64,000 bases of DNA from Thecaphora thlaspeos (Eukaryota; Basidiomycota; Ustilaginomycetes; Urocystidales; Glomosporiaceae): positions 682,001 through 746,000 of the forward strand of contig UWYS01000005.1 in assembly GCA_900291925.1 (NCBI GenBank), written 5' to 3'. The notes under the pieces were generated by a model. The model was not told the origin of the DNA, made no database searches, and was given only the letters and a program-made list of their open reading frames with translations. This document shows, piece by piece, positions 33,919 through 45,411 of the stretch. A program made the translations under genes and the position numbers. Each line of letters begins with the position of its first letter. Position 1 is the first letter of the stretch.

Positions 33919-34919
33919 GTTTTCCTGTGCGATTGCCTACGAGTCGGGCCGGTGACTGGCTGTGCTGCTCCGCTGTTTCGATAGGACTGGCCGGTCGGTG
34001 ACCAGGCGTGAGCGACAGGGACGGTGAGGGGGACGACGACGACGACGACGACGACGAGGATGTCCAAGGCTGGGAGGAGAGTAGTTAATGTGGCCAGCGG
34101 GCCTCGCCTCGATATCCCCGCCGAAAACGAGGGGAGGACCTCCACTGAGCAGCTGCAAAGCGACGTCTCTCGCTCCTTTTTGACCAGCCACCTAGCCCAA
34201 TCAAGGATCCTTCGTCACGGAGAGGACATTGATGTGCCTCTTCACGTCTCTCCTGCCGTCGTCTCCCTCTACACCGAAAGGCAGCAGGTCGGAAGCTGCC
34301 GAAAAACAAGAAAGATGGCGCACCACTAAAGGGGGACGCCCGGGCGCGACGGCTGAGCCGCGACGGGCAAAAAGCCCGCCCAGCCTTACTAGCCAGCCTT
34401 TCGAGAGCGGACGTTGTTATCTTTTTGTGGAGGCTGACGGCCCACCATTGCCACCTTCTGGCGACGGTCGGCGGAGCCGGCCCTCCTCACTAACTCACCT
34501 CTAGCCACCGCCACCGCCCCTGCCTACCCGCTTTTCCCTTCCTACCTCTTTCCGCCCTTCTGCCCAACGCACGCTCGCTGCTCGACGCTTTTGTCAGCCT
34601 CCACGCGGCCGACGCTTGAGCCACATTGGGACCCCTCCGTTCGTCATTCTAAGAATTCTCGCAGGCGACGACCCGACCCTGTTGCTACACTCCACTTAAA
34701 GAGCTCAACTTTACAAGCCTGACGCTCGATCCGCTGCCCTCGTCCACCCCTGCAAAGATCCGCTCCACCATACCCTACATCGCCTCCTCCGTCCACGCAG
34801 CCTCCCGCCACCTTGGTCGCTTCTACAGTGACAGCTGGGCGGTCCACCAGCCCCCGACGCGACCACCACTCCTGGCCGCTCGCTGGACGTCCCGCGGGAG
34901 ACGTTCTGCGCAAGCCATC
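33919..34919. promoter_or_regulatory. 1 kb divergent promoter region
   Basis: Lies between the starts of the SUZ-like gene (minus) and the nucleotidyltransferase gene (plus). It contains a short GAC triplet run at about 34031-34057 and C-rich sequence on the plus side. No gene or conserved site is identifiable by eye. Confidence 0.35.
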
Positions 34920-37646
34920 ATGCCCTCCGCCGAGACCAGTAAGCAGACTCACGAGTCATTCGAGCTCTTCCAGCCCCCTCCTTTCCTGCCCACGGCCTCC
35001 GACATTTCGGAACGATCCGCGCCTCCGCCCACCGTCGACTATGCATCGGCAGGATCACTCTTCAAGAAGTTCTCTCTGCAGGACTCCACGCCCACCGCGG
35101 CACCGGCGGTAGAGCCATCGGCAACAGTCTCAACGCAGTCGGGCTACGACCCTGTCTCGAAGCTTTCATCCCGCTCAATCCGCCCGCTGCCTCGCTCCGC
35201 ATCCGGCTCCGGCTCCGGATCTACCCGTCCATCGGAGCAGCACACCTTCGCTTTCCCGTCTCCGCCCCGTCTCCCTCCAAGACAACATCCTTCTTCTGAT
35301 CCAGTGACGAACCGGGGCGATCCGGTGAGAGCTCCCCTGCCGCCGCAAAGCGAACCCTTGGACCCTCCGCGCAGCTCGTTCCAGTCCCTGAAGCAGCAGG
35401 GCGAGGCTGCCCATCGTCGGACAGAGGCCGACCGACGCAACAAGGTCAGAGAGGAGGAGAAGATCCAGAGGCAGAAAGACCTTCAGAGTCAGAAAGACCG
35501 GAACTTCGAGGCGGTCCGCATGGACAAGGAGGCCGAGCGTGTCGAGCTGCTCGTCCAGCAGGAAGGATGCGCTAGAGCCGCTCTGCGCCTGGCGCCGACC
35601 GCAGCCTTCGCCTGGGATCAGCCGGTCGGCCCTCTCGACCCGGACGAGGCGATCGGCAGGCAGGTGCGGGTCCACTGGGAGACAACGCGACCAAGCGCGC
35701 AGTCCCTACAGAGCCGCCAGAGGGTCGTCAAGCGCATACAGGCCGCTATCGACAGCCGATGGCCCGGCTTCGGTCTCAAGGTAGCCCCTTTTGGCTCGAG
35801 CGTGACTGGGCTGGTATCGGATCGCTCCGATCTCGACCTCGTCCTGCTGGATCCGACGAAGCCGTTTGGCGTCGGCACACCGCACTTCCTCGAGGTCGCC
35901 CCGCTGCGCCGCGTCTGCCAGATCGATGGGATGCCGGACTGGTACAACGTTAGGGTGGTCGCCGCCGCGCTCAAGTCAGACAACTCGAAGCCCGGCCGTC
36001 CCGAGTGGTTCAAGAACGTCACCGCTATCAGCGGCGCCAATGTCCCCATCAGTGAGTCTTGATCGCGAGCGGCTCGCTGGTCGCACATTTTGCCACCACG
36101 CTGACCCCGGTCCCCTGTCCATTCCGTTCCGGCGCCGGCGCTCACAGTCAAATTCGTGGACGCGGAGACGGGCATCCCGGCCGACCTCAACATCAATGAG
36201 AGGTTCGGCCTGATCAACAGCCAGCTAATCGAGACGTATGCCAATCTGCAGCCCGACCTCTTCCGACCCTGCGTCTTTTTCCTTAAGCACTGGCTTTCAC
36301 GGCGCGGCCTCAACGATCCCAGCGGATCAAAGGGACCGATCAGCCTCAGCAGCTACACCATCGCGCTGATGGCGATCCAGTATTTCCAGGTCCGCGGCCT
36401 TCTCCCTAACCTTCAGGACCCCAAGATGATCAGGGAGCTCGGCATCCCGCGCGCCTTCATCTGGCGAAAGGCCAAGCGTGGCCCTCGCCGCCGCCAGGGC
36501 AGCAGCACCCCCGGCTACAGCAACGAGCCCGGACCCGGCTACGACGTCACCTTCGCACCACTCGTGTCGTCATTCTACCGCGACGAGGCGCACCGTAACA
36601 TCGTCGTCGCCGGCCGCAGCGTCCAGGCCCCATCCGACAAGCTCCTGGGCCAGACGGTGGTCGGCTTCTTCGACTACTACTGTAGCTTTTCACGACAGGA
36701 TCTCGCGATTTCGGTGGTCAACGGACGGCCGCTCGAGCTGCTAGAGAGCGGCGGCTCCCTTGGCCAGGCCTCTTCGTCATCACAGCGTTCGAGGCCCGTC
36801 TCAGCCTCCAGCGATCCGTCATCGACGGAATGCTCGGATGATGCTGACGGCACTTTAGCGGCAGCGCAGCGCGAGGCAGCGCCCCCGGGTGTGCTGGCGA
36901 TGGACCATTTCCGGCAGCCAGAGGAGTGGGTCAAGCAGGAGCTAGTGGTGCAAGATCCTTTCATCGTCGACCGCAACACGGCGCGCAACATTGGGAACAT
37001 GGTCGCTGCCCGCCTGGAGAAGGAGCTGCAGAGGGCGAAGCAGCTGCTCTCGTCCACGCTCATGGACGGCAGCACCGCATGCGACCTGCCGCTGATCTGC
37101 GATGCCTGCACACCACTCTGGATGAAAGCGACCGGGGTGCGGGCGGGCGACGCGTTCACCCGCGCTTCCCGTGGCAGCCGCCCCAATGCCGGCAACCCGA
37201 CAAACCCGGCAGCGACCAAGTTGAATCGGTCGTCGGGCGAGTCGACGAAGGGGTTCAGCAGGAAGGAAGCCGGGATGCTGGGGCTGGGGCACGAGCGCTC
37301 AACGATGGTGGATGACGAGGCTCTTCGCAAAAAGGAGGACGCCCTGGAAGCAAAGCGGCTCAAGGCGAAGAGGAATGCTGAGCGCAAGAGGTACAAAGAG
37401 CAGCTGCGCAAGGAAACGGCCGAAGCCTTGGCCGACAGGGAGCGAGCGCAACTACAGAGGGCCAACCAACCGGCCCCGAGCGCCTTTACCATGAGACGCG
37501 ACGCTGCCAATGGCGGCGGCGGCGGCGACGGGCACCAGGCGGTCTCGCCAAACCTCTCGGCCGCCTCGGAGTCGTCGGAGGATGTTGACCTGGTGGCCCT
37601 CAGGCTGGAGCGGGCCAAAAGGCAGCAGCAGCCAAGGAGGAGCTAG
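34920..37646 (+). CDS. Non-canonical poly(A)/poly(U) polymerase (Cid1/TUTase family)
   Basis: Exons 34920-36051 and 36148-37646 give 876 residues. The N-terminal 180 residues are Ser/Pro-rich, followed by a charged coiled segment (EADRRNKVREEEKIQRQKD). The nucleotidyltransferase core is clear: FGSSVTGLVSDRSDLDLVLL holds the GS motif and two catalytic Asp residues, and ADLNINERFGLINSQLIETY supplies the third Asp. The PAP-associated domain follows (SLSSYTIALMAIQYFQ through KLLGQTVVGFFDYY). The C-terminal 250 residues are mostly low complexity, with a Lys/Arg/Glu coiled coil (KRLKAKRNAERKRYKEQLRK). Such enzymes add A or U tails to RNA 3' ends in nuclear surveillance or cytoplasmic turnover. Nucleotide preference and location cannot be read from this sequence. 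Confidence 0.9.
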
Positions 37647-38570
37647 AGGCACTCAGGAGCAATGGCGTCCCTAGTGAGGACACGATCCGATTCCCTCGGT
37701 CAGAGACACTATCGGCATGCTCAACAAGCACAGGATCGCCAATTGGTCCTTATATAGTTCAGCCTGCCCCGGGCCAGCACGAATGCACCAACCTGATAAT
37801 GACAACGTAGCATAGCATCCACCCAGTCATTCACCCTCGCGCCGTTCTGGATGCGCTACCGGTTGTCACGGTGCCGTTGGCGTGGAGCCGGTTACGAGGG
37901 CAAGCGACGCGAGAAAGTAGTTGAAAGGCGCGGGGGGTCATGTCGAGGGTGTCGGGGGAAAGGAAGAAGCGGAGGGTGGGAGGTGGGCCGGTGGTGGTCC
38001 GTGTGCGATTCTGCCTGGCGCTTGTTACCAGCTACGATAAGCGGGGCAGCGCGGCCGAGCTCGCAAAGAGGCGTAAATGTGGGGTGCACCGCGCCGTGCG
38101 ATCTGCCCCGAAGCTCAGGGCCAGTTCGCCTGTCGACCATCATCACCGCGACCACGACCACCAACACCAGCTCTCCGCCTTTCCCCTCACTCGCCCCACA
38201 GCTCGACTACCACGACACCCATCTCCCGCTGCTCGAGCCGCAAGCTCACCATCGTCTGAGTGCCTTGGACACGACCGCCGCCGCTGCTCTCGCCCTTTGC
38301 CCGCCCCCACAAGACGACCCCCTTCCCCCTCACATCGTAGCTTCCCTTCTGCGGGGGAACAGAGCACATCGAGCCATAGCGTTCCTCGGCGTGTTCCGGC
38401 GGCCGCTCGCCGCCTCGACTTTTGCGTGCGCCATCCGGCCCGACACGGCCAGAGTCGACCGCTCATTGCGCGCCCAAGCGACGCTTCCTCCCCTCTACCC
38501 CGGTGTTCCATCATTGCCGGTGCTTCCTCCACTGGGCCCTATCACGCTCCGGCAACGCAACGCCTCCACC
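37647..38570. promoter_or_regulatory. Upstream region of the Nudix gene
   Basis: About 920 bp. The first 200 bp are the 3' flank of the nucleotidyltransferase gene; the last 500 bp are C-rich on the + strand and look like promoter and leader. Overlapping open frames here (37851-38633 and others) have no domain content, and the first ends just inside the Nudix intron, so I do not call them. Confidence 0.4.
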
Positions 38571-40722
38571 ATGGCGACTCAAGGTGAGCTACGCCCCCTT
38601 TCCTGGCCGTCCAACTTGCAGACTGCCGACTGACAGAAGCCTCCTCTACGTCTTGCTTGATCTTTTGTCGGCCTCCCTTGCGGCCCTTAGCAAACCCCGC
38701 CGTTCTGGCTCACCTCTCTCACGCTCTCGCCAGGATCTCGCGCATTCCGCCAAGGACAATAGCCAGCCCGCCCACCCAGCCGCGTCGAGCAAGCGTTGCC
38801 ATCCTTGTCCGCGTCCGACCCAATGCCGACGACGAGCGGCTACTTGCGCAACAGCACGACCCAGAGGCCCAGCAGTCCTTCCAGTCCGCGCCGCCGACAG
38901 AATCAGCCGCACCATCGCCACTAGCTGACGACGACCTCGCTGTCAGCGGCATCATGGACCATCTGAGCCAGAGCGGCGTTCACGTCAGCCAGGCATCCCT
39001 GCCGGGAGTAGCGTATGACCTCGCGTCGAGCCAGCTCGCAGCGAGCTCCCGCGCGCGCAGCCTGACTGGAGGCAGCAGCGCGGCAAGCGCATCGGGCGCT
39101 GGCGGATCCGAGGACCTTCTCACCACGCTCAACGGCTTCTTCTCCCAGCCCTGGGTCCAGCGCGGCACACCCGAGGTGCTCTACATCAAGCGCGCCGCGC
39201 GGGTCAGCGACAAATGGTCGGCCCACGTCGCCTTCCCGGGAGGCCGCAAGGAGGACGGCGACGAGAATGGCCTCTACACGGCCATGAGGGAGACGTGGGA
39301 GGAGGTCGGCATCGATCTAGCCGAGAACGAGTTCCAGTGCGTCGGTCAGCTCGACGATCGCGAGATCACCACCAGCCTGGGCAAGCGGCTGCTGATGGTG
39401 CTCAGCCCATACGGTGGGTAAACGCACATGTGGCTCGCTCCGGTGTGCTTTATGCTGTGCTGACCGCTCGTCCCTCTGCTCATCGCCGTTGTTCGATCTT
39501 CCCTCTCCCACGCTACAGTCTTCGTCCAGACCTCGCCCTTTTCGCCGCTGCCGGACCTGCAGCCTTCCGAAGTGGCCTCGGCGCACTGGATCCCGCTTTC
39601 ACTGCTGTACACACCCACGCCGAAGTGGGGCACCGAGAGCGTCGATATCTCAAGTCGTCTGGCGCCCAAGAGCCCGGCAGTGCGGTGGCTGTTGCGCGCG
39701 CTGGTGGGCAAGATGGACTTCAAGTGCGTCCTGCTGCCCAATGACCCCGTCGCCGTCGCCGAGTACGATGAGGATGACGACGAGCTGGCGCGGGTCGACG
39801 CGCAGGGCTATCACAGGCACGGAAAGCAGCTGGGAGCCAAGATCGCTCAGGCCGAGGAGCAGGCGGATGAGAGGCCCGAGCTCAGGCTGTGGGGTCTGAC
39901 TCTCGGCATGACGCTGTGAGTGGTATGATTGTCGTCTCGCCACTTTACCGTCGCTGATGCTGACCAGTTGATGGAAAAAATACCTCCTTTCCGGCCGTCA
40001 CACTCTTTTTGATACGACACGCCAGCGATCTTCTCTCCCACATGACGACTTACAGGTTGGATAGCACCCTGTCCACGGCTACGGCCACGCCTACCTCCTA
40101 CGCATCGCTCCCCTCGTCTCCTCCGCCAGCCCCATCGTCGGCCCTTTCGGACGCCTCGCCCTCTCTGTCATCGATTGCGGCGGCCGCCCCGGCGCATGCG
40201 CTTCCCACGACGCTGCAGGTGCTGCTCTCGGAGCCGTTGACGACGCTGCAGCGGATCAGGGACGAGTTCCACCTCAACCCACCGCCACAGAGCCATGCGC
40301 TGGCGCCGAGCTTGTCGTCGACATTCCCGAGGTTCTCGTACCCCGACGTCAACCTCTGGATCTGGGTGTTTGGCTACCGGTATCGCTCGGTGGTGCGTGG
40401 ATGGACTTCGAGCGTGGGAACGCCAGCGGAGAGGAAGGCAAACTGGAGTGGGATGGCGCTGGGCGCTTTCTAGTAAGTTGAAGAAGATGGCGGCGGTCGT
40501 GGATCGACGACATGGCCCATTGTGGAAGCTGACAGACTCCGGTGTCCCCCTCTTTGCAACGTATACAGTTCGGCAGTGAGGAGGGCGCTGGTGGTAGCGG
40601 TGGTTCTGCGAGCCGTTGGCATGCTGAGTACAGCTTCGGTAGCGGCCTGGCTGATGGGACGCAAGATGAACAGGAGCCGGAAAGGGCTGCAGGGTCTGGG
40701 ACTGGACGAGCTGCTAAGGTAG
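38571..40722 (+). CDS. Nudix hydrolase (coenzyme A diphosphatase-like) with C-terminal hydrophobic segment
   Basis: Exons 38571-38583, 38691-39413, 39519-39915, 40026-40472 and 40569-40722 give 577 residues. The first coding exon is only 13 nt (ATG GCG ACT CAA G). The Nudix box is HVAFPGGRKEDGDENG, then AMRETWEEVGIDL: the REx2EExG core is intact, and the spacing from Gly to the first Glu is one residue longer than the consensus. The VAFPGGR context resembles the CoA diphosphatase branch (Pcd1, NUDT7/8), which hydrolyses CoA or acyl-CoA to phosphopantetheine and adenosine diphosphate. The protein is much longer than that family because of an Ala/Ser-rich insert before the box and a long tail. 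The last exon has a hydrophobic segment (ALVVAVVLRAVGMLSTASVA) that could be a membrane anchor. No PTS1 is present. Confidence 0.82.
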
Positions 40723-41000
40723 AAGGAGCGACGCGGTCGCGATGCGATGCGATGCGATACTGTACGGGATGCCTCATCGAGGGGCGAGTAGAAGAAAAGA
40801 AAGCGGAGAACGCCAGCGAGTGCGAAGGATCTGCAAGCCCCTCGATCGTCTGCGTATGCTACGCTGCCAGCCTCGGGCCGTGGACCACGCTTGAAACGAT
40901 CGGCGACCGACACCTCTATCCTTTGCCACCCGCCGCGAAGTGTCCCGTCACGGTGAATCATCGCGACGGAGCACTATAACATTACACAGACAAGGTAGGC

Positions 41001-41118
41001 ATTTGCGGTCATAGAAGCGAGAAAGCACCGCATCCCGTCCCAACTGCGAAGTCAAGCACGTTATCGCTCAGTCAGTACTGCGGTGGGGGACCACGGGGGA
41101 ATCCTGAATGCTGCCGTT
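41001..41118 (+). pseudogene. Degenerate 5S rRNA copy
   Basis: The + strand carries a 118-nt sequence clearly homologous to the two 5S genes in this window (shared AAAGCACCGCATCCCGTC, TGCGAAGTCAAGCACG, TATCGCTCAGTCAGTACTGC). It has many substitutions, including in both strands of helix I (ATTTGCGGTC at the 5' end, GCTGCCGTT at the 3' end), so the ends no longer pair well. No T run follows. It is probably a 5S pseudogene. It lies about 490 bp upstream of the Zn2Cys6 start, so its Pol III signals could in principle affect that promoter. Confidence 0.85.
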
Positions 41119-41274
41119 GCGGCCACTTGCTCACATCTGCCGTCGTTTGTGCCGTGGCGTGGGCGACTTTGTGTTTTCTTTTCTTTTTCTTTTTCTTTTT
41201 TGGTTGTGTGTGCGACCTCGCGGGGATGCCGAGGCTCCGGGAAGAGGCCGCGCGTGGTGCCTGTGCGCTGGGCC

Positions 41275-41316
41275 GGAGCTGGACCGGAGCTGGACCGGAG
41301 CTGGACCGGAGCTGAG
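41275..41316. repeat. 11-bp minisatellite, about four copies
   Basis: Near-perfect tandem copies of GGAGCTGGACC between the degenerate 5S copy and the transcription factor start. It lies in the promoter or leader, unless translation starts further upstream than assumed. Confidence 0.85.
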
Positions 41317-41486
41317 CCACGAGGAGGGGGATGCGCGCCAGCCGGGACACTGGCGGCTCCACTCGTAACTTGCTTGCCCTTCCAGCTACCACCACTACCG
41401 TCCCACCCGACCTCACCACGCGCGCCCGTCCTTCCCTCCTGTCCCTACATCTGCCGCCATACTCCCTGCACAGAGCGCGAGGGGGC

Positions 41487-44400
41487 ATGCAGTCAGGCGC
41501 CCATCACGCTGCCAACCCTCGCACTGCAAACGACAATGACGCTTCGGCCATGGCCGCTTCTACCACAGACGGCCTCGATTCCACCCTTCCTCACATCCTC
41601 CCGCGCACCGACAAGGACGCCCGCATGAACGGCAGCAACGACAACAGCAGCAACAACCCCAATAGCAGCGATGCCAGACCCTCCTCGTCTGCTTCCCGCG
41701 ACAAGACCACCAGCGTCGCAACGCCCGCCTCCAAGCAACCCAACCGCCTACCCGCCTGCGAAGCCTGCCGTACCCGCAAGATCAAATGCGACGCCCTAGT
41801 ACCGGCTTGCACGCCATGCAAAAAGGCAGGCAGAGAGTGCATCGGCCGCGACAAGAGCTCCAGCATCTCTCGCGGCCTCATCTGGGAGCTCCAGGAAAAG
41901 GTGCGCGAGCTCGAGCACAAGCTCTCCACAGCCACCTCCACCGCTCCACCGGCTCTGCAGCACTTGGTCAGCTACGATGGCGCGCTTCCAGCCTCCACAG
42001 GCGGACCTCCGGGTCGTCGCGGCTCCCAGTCGCAGCACAGCTTCGCTGCTTCTGCATCCGCTTCAGCGACGAGCCGTACTATCAAGCGGAGGAGGACCGA
42101 GGGGCAAGCCTGCAGTGAAGACACCGACACCACGGCTGATGGAGGTCTGCGCGACGATGGGCTACGGACGTCATCTGCAGAGCCTCCGAACCTGTCGCCG
42201 TCGCTTCAGCCCTGTCCCAATGACTTCATCCAGGAGACCTCGACCATTCTCGAGACCCTCTCTTCGAACCTCCCCGCCGGCACCGTCCGCCATCCGCGAG
42301 AGCAGAGACGGTCTGTAGCCAGCAGCAATGGCGCCGCTTCAGCGCTCGATGGCAGCCGAGCTGGGCCTTCCCGGGCTCCGGGCGTGTCGGGATCCGCAGC
42401 AGGTGCGGCTTCATCGTCCGCACCGGAATGCCGCCTTGCCCCGCAGTGGTGGGACGACGCCGGCCGCGGTAAGCGGGGCGCCGGTTTGAAGGCGTCGTCG
42501 AGCTCGCCGACCTTCAACATCGCCAGCTACGACCGGGAGTTCATCGACCGCCTGGTCAAGCGGTACATTACCTACATGAACGGCGCGCTGCCCGTCATCA
42601 ATGAGGTCCGCCTGAAAGAGACGACGGACCGGGTCTACAAGGCCGATTTAGCGTTGTGTCTGACCGGCCGGAGCAGCGCCAAAAAAGTCAAGGCTGCCGA
42701 CCGCTATACCGTGCTTATGGTGCTCGCCATCGCGCTGGCCTCGCTCTCGCGCTCGCATCACTTCAGCTCGGAGCTTCGGCGGCTTGGCAACAAGCTTTGG
42801 GGCGAGGCGCAGAAGCTGCTGCCGGAGTTCAAGGCGGCCGACCTGGACAAGATGCGGGCTGTCCTGCTCCAGCTTCTCTACGCCTTCCTCGTACCAAAGG
42901 CCGGCAGTGTCTGGGAGCTCTCGGGCGCGGCGATGCGGCTCCTCACCGAGCTCAACCTCCACTTTGACCGCGAAGCCGACTCGGTGACGCACCACAAGTA
43001 CGATCCGGAGATGCTCGACACGCGGCGGAGGCTCTTCTGGACCGCCTACTGCCTCGACCGAAGTCTGGCTGTCGCACTCGGTCGTCCTCCGGGGCTGTCC
43101 GACGCTTGGATTCACGTCCAGCTGCCGAGCCTGCGCTCCGATCTCGACCTGATTCAGTGCTCCTCGCCGGGTTCGGCCACGTCCGCCTCTGGCTTCGGCA
43201 GCCGGGTTGACCGGCTCAAGCAGTCGTTTCGATCGCACATTGCGCTGCGCCGCATCCAGTCCGAGATTCACTGCCGGCTCCACAGTGTCAACCCGCGCGA
43301 CTACTCGCTCGACCACGACGGCATCAGCCTCTCGCAGCCCGTGCCTCCGGATCGCAACTTGGCCGCCGTCATGGAGTACGGGCCGCCCACGCCAAACGTC
43401 GCGTGGCAGAAGCGGATGGTCAAGAAGCTGCAGGACTGGCGCTCCGGCTGTGGCGCCTGCACGATGGACATCTACGGCTTCGGCGGCGGCGCCGGGAGCA
43501 GCAGCAACAATAGCGGCAGCAGCTTCTCGGACGTGTCGGTCGAGGCGATACCGTTTGTGACGGTCGAGTGGATGGAGCTCAACTTCAATCTGACGCTCAG
43601 TCTCCTCTTCCGCCCGTCGCCCAACAACCCACGACCGGACCAGCTTGGGCTGAGGCGGGCATTCGTCGCGTCGGGCGAGGTGATGAAGCTCTACAAGACA
43701 ATGCACCGCACCTCGAAGATAAACTTTCCCTGGCTCGCGACGCATAACCTCTTCATCTCCGGCTTGACCTACCTCAACTCGCTCGAGAAGCTGACGCGCC
43801 AGGGCGTCAGCAACCCGACGTCGCTCGTTGACATAATCTTCAACGTCCAGAGCTGCACGTCGGTGCTCGAGGCGCTCACGTCGCTCGAGGACGGCTACAG
43901 CACGCGGGTCCGCGACACGTTCGACGCAGCGGCGGCCGCGGTGCTTAAGACCATTCTCGAGCCGAGCCGGGCCAGCGAAGGCCAGGCGAACGGCAACGGC
44001 GTCGGCACCGTGCTCGAGTCGACCGTCTCTGGTGCGCTCACGTCGATGCCGAACCCTTTGCGAACTATGATGGGCGATGGTGGGATCGTCGGAGCAGGCA
44101 TGGGCGGCGGCAACAGCAACGGTGGTATGGTCGGTGCCGCTTCGCACCACGGCGGCTTTGATGCCTCCTCCCTCCGCGGCGCGAGGCAAGGCAGCCCGGC
44201 GCTGCGCACCTTTCCCGCTCCGCCACTGCAGCACACCAACAACTCCTTTATGAGCCCGACCTGGCTCTCTGACGCGACGTGGAACACGGTGACGAGCTCC
44301 AACTCTGTTCCGCCCGGCTCGACGATCCTCGTCGCGGCGCCGCCACGCGGCATGTTCTCGCAGCTGCAGCGTCCCGCCTCTTCTCTGTCGCCGGTCAATG

Positions 44401-45203
44401 CGCTGTCTGGAATCCACTCTTCGCCTGCGATCTCGAGCTCAAGAACGACGGCGCAGGGCTCGCCGCCGCTCCAGCCGACGACGGGTTACGGACATGACGA
44501 CGGCGGCGGCGGCGGCGGCTTCTCGATCAGCCATCACAGCCACCATCCCTTTTCGACGACATCGTCGTTGAGCGCCGCGGTACTCGGATCTATTTCGCCG
44601 TCGACGAGTCAGCGCAACAGACAGGATGGCAACACCTTGGCGGACGGCAGCGGCAACCAATCGCAACACGCTGGCACCACCTCGGGCGTCACAGACAACG
44701 GGCCCACGTTCGGCTTCCACAACTGGCTCCTGCAGCCTTACGAAGGCGGCGGATGGGGACTCGACTCTACCTCAAGCTTCCTCGGTACCGATGCCGGCAT
44801 CTCTCCCTCGTCGACTCGAGGTAGCGGCGATGGCGGTGGCGGCCATCCGTTTCTCAGCGACGGCAGCGCCTCCGGATGTCTAGGCGGCTTCTCGGACGGG
44901 ACATCGAGCGCAAGCGTCGGAACAGAGATGAGATCAAGCGGTGCAGGGGGAGCGGGAGGGTACGACTTCGATTCCGTCTTTACAACCTCATCGTCGGCGG
45001 TAGAAGGGACCATGCAGAGTCAAGATAGCGGAGACGCACAACAGCTCAAGTCGGAACCGCACGGCGGTAGGACTTCGAAAGAACACTCGACTTTGGGCTG
45101 TGCTAAGATGGACGAGGGAGGTGGCAGCGCTGCGAGCGCAGAGACGAGGAATTCGGACACCTCATTCCTCGAGATGCTGGCTGATGTTTCGAGGAGTTTG
45201 TAA
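41487..45203 (+). CDS. Zn2Cys6 fungal transcription factor
   Basis: Intronless gene of 1238 codons from the ATG at 41487 (MQSGAHHAANPRTAND); an in-frame ATG at 41331 would add 52 residues that look like translated leader. The binuclear zinc cluster is ACEACRTRKIKCDALVPACT then PCKKAGRECIGRD, with CX2CX6CX6CX2CX6C spacing. A short coiled-coil dimerisation segment follows (LIWELQEKVRELEHKLS). The middle holds the fungal-specific transcription factor domain (EFIDRLVKRYITYMNGALPV, RRRLFWTAYCLDRSLAVALG, RPPGLSDAWI). The last 350 residues are Gly/Ser-rich, likely an activation region. It should act in the nucleus as a DNA-binding regulator. The target is unknown. The next gene downstream is the lysine-catabolic ALDH7 gene in convergent orientation, but adjacency alone does not make it the target. 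Confidence 0.92.
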   Translation: MQSGAHHAANPRTANDNDASAMAASTTDGLDSTLPHILPRTDKDARMNGSNDNSSNNPNSSDARPSSSASRDKTTSVATPASKQPNRLPACEACRTRKIKCDALVPACTPCKKAGRECIGRDKSSSISRGLIWELQEKVRELEHKLSTATSTAPPALQHLVSYDGALPASTGGPPGRRGSQSQHSFAASASASATSRTIKRRRTEGQACSEDTDTTADGGLRDDGLRTSSAEPPNLSPSLQPCPNDFIQETSTILETLSSNLPAGTVRHPREQRRSVASSNGAASALDGSRAGPSRAPGVSGSAAGAASSSAPECRLAPQWWDDAGRGKRGAGLKASSSSPTFNIASYDREFIDRLVKRYITYMNGALPVINEVRLKETTDRVYKADLALCLTGRSSAKKVKAADRYTVLMVLAIALASLSRSHHFSSELRRLGNKLWGEAQKLLPEFKAADLDKMRAVLLQLLYAFLVPKAGSVWELSGAAMRLLTELNLHFDREADSVTHHKYDPEMLDTRRRLFWTAYCLDRSLAVALGRPPGLSDAWIHVQLPSLRSDLDLIQCSSPGSATSASGFGSRVDRLKQSFRSHIALRRIQSEIHCRLHSVNPRDYSLDHDGISLSQPVPPDRNLAAVMEYGPPTPNVAWQKRMVKKLQDWRSGCGACTMDIYGFGGGAGSSSNNSGSSFSDVSVEAIPFVTVEWMELNFNLTLSLLFRPSPNNPRPDQLGLRRAFVASGEVMKLYKTMHRTSKINFPWLATHNLFISGLTYLNSLEKLTRQGVSNPTSLVDIIFNVQSCTSVLEALTSLEDGYSTRVRDTFDAAAAAVLKTILEPSRASEGQANGNGVGTVLESTVSGALTSMPNPLRTMMGDGGIVGAGMGGGNSNGGMVGAASHHGGFDASSLRGARQGSPALRTFPAPPLQHTNNSFMSPTWLSDATWNTVTSSNSVPPGSTILVAAPPRGMFSQLQRPASSLSPVNALSGIHSSPAISSSRTTAQGSPPLQPTTGYGHDDGGGGGGFSISHHSHHPFSTTSSLSAAVLGSISPSTSQRNRQDGNTLADGSGNQSQHAGTTSGVTDNGPTFGFHNWLLQPYEGGGWGLDSTSSFLGTDAGISPSSTRGSGDGGGGHPFLSDGSASGCLGGFSDGTSSASVGTEMRSSGAGGAGGYDFDSVFTTSSSAVEGTMQSQDSGDAQQLKSEPHGGRTSKEHSTLGCAKMDEGGGSAASAETRNSDTSFLEMLADVSRSL

Positions 45204-45411
45204 CGATATCGGAAGGTCTACCGCGTATCGAGACGATCATATTGTCCACTTCCTGACAACGGTTCAGATAACTATTCGGGCTTAAAAAAGCTTGTCTCGG
45301 AACAACCAGATCTAGGTGCCGCAAGGTAAGTGACAGCCAGACTCGATTGCTATGGTATGGTACAAGAACATCGACGTCGCCGACAATGACGAACGACAGC
45401 AACAGGTTTCG

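Noticed and set aside
42648..44417. 589-codon minus-strand frame
   Set aside because: Lies exactly antisense to the Zn2Cys6 factor and reads as Arg/Glu/His low-complexity text, the normal shadow of a GC-rich gene.
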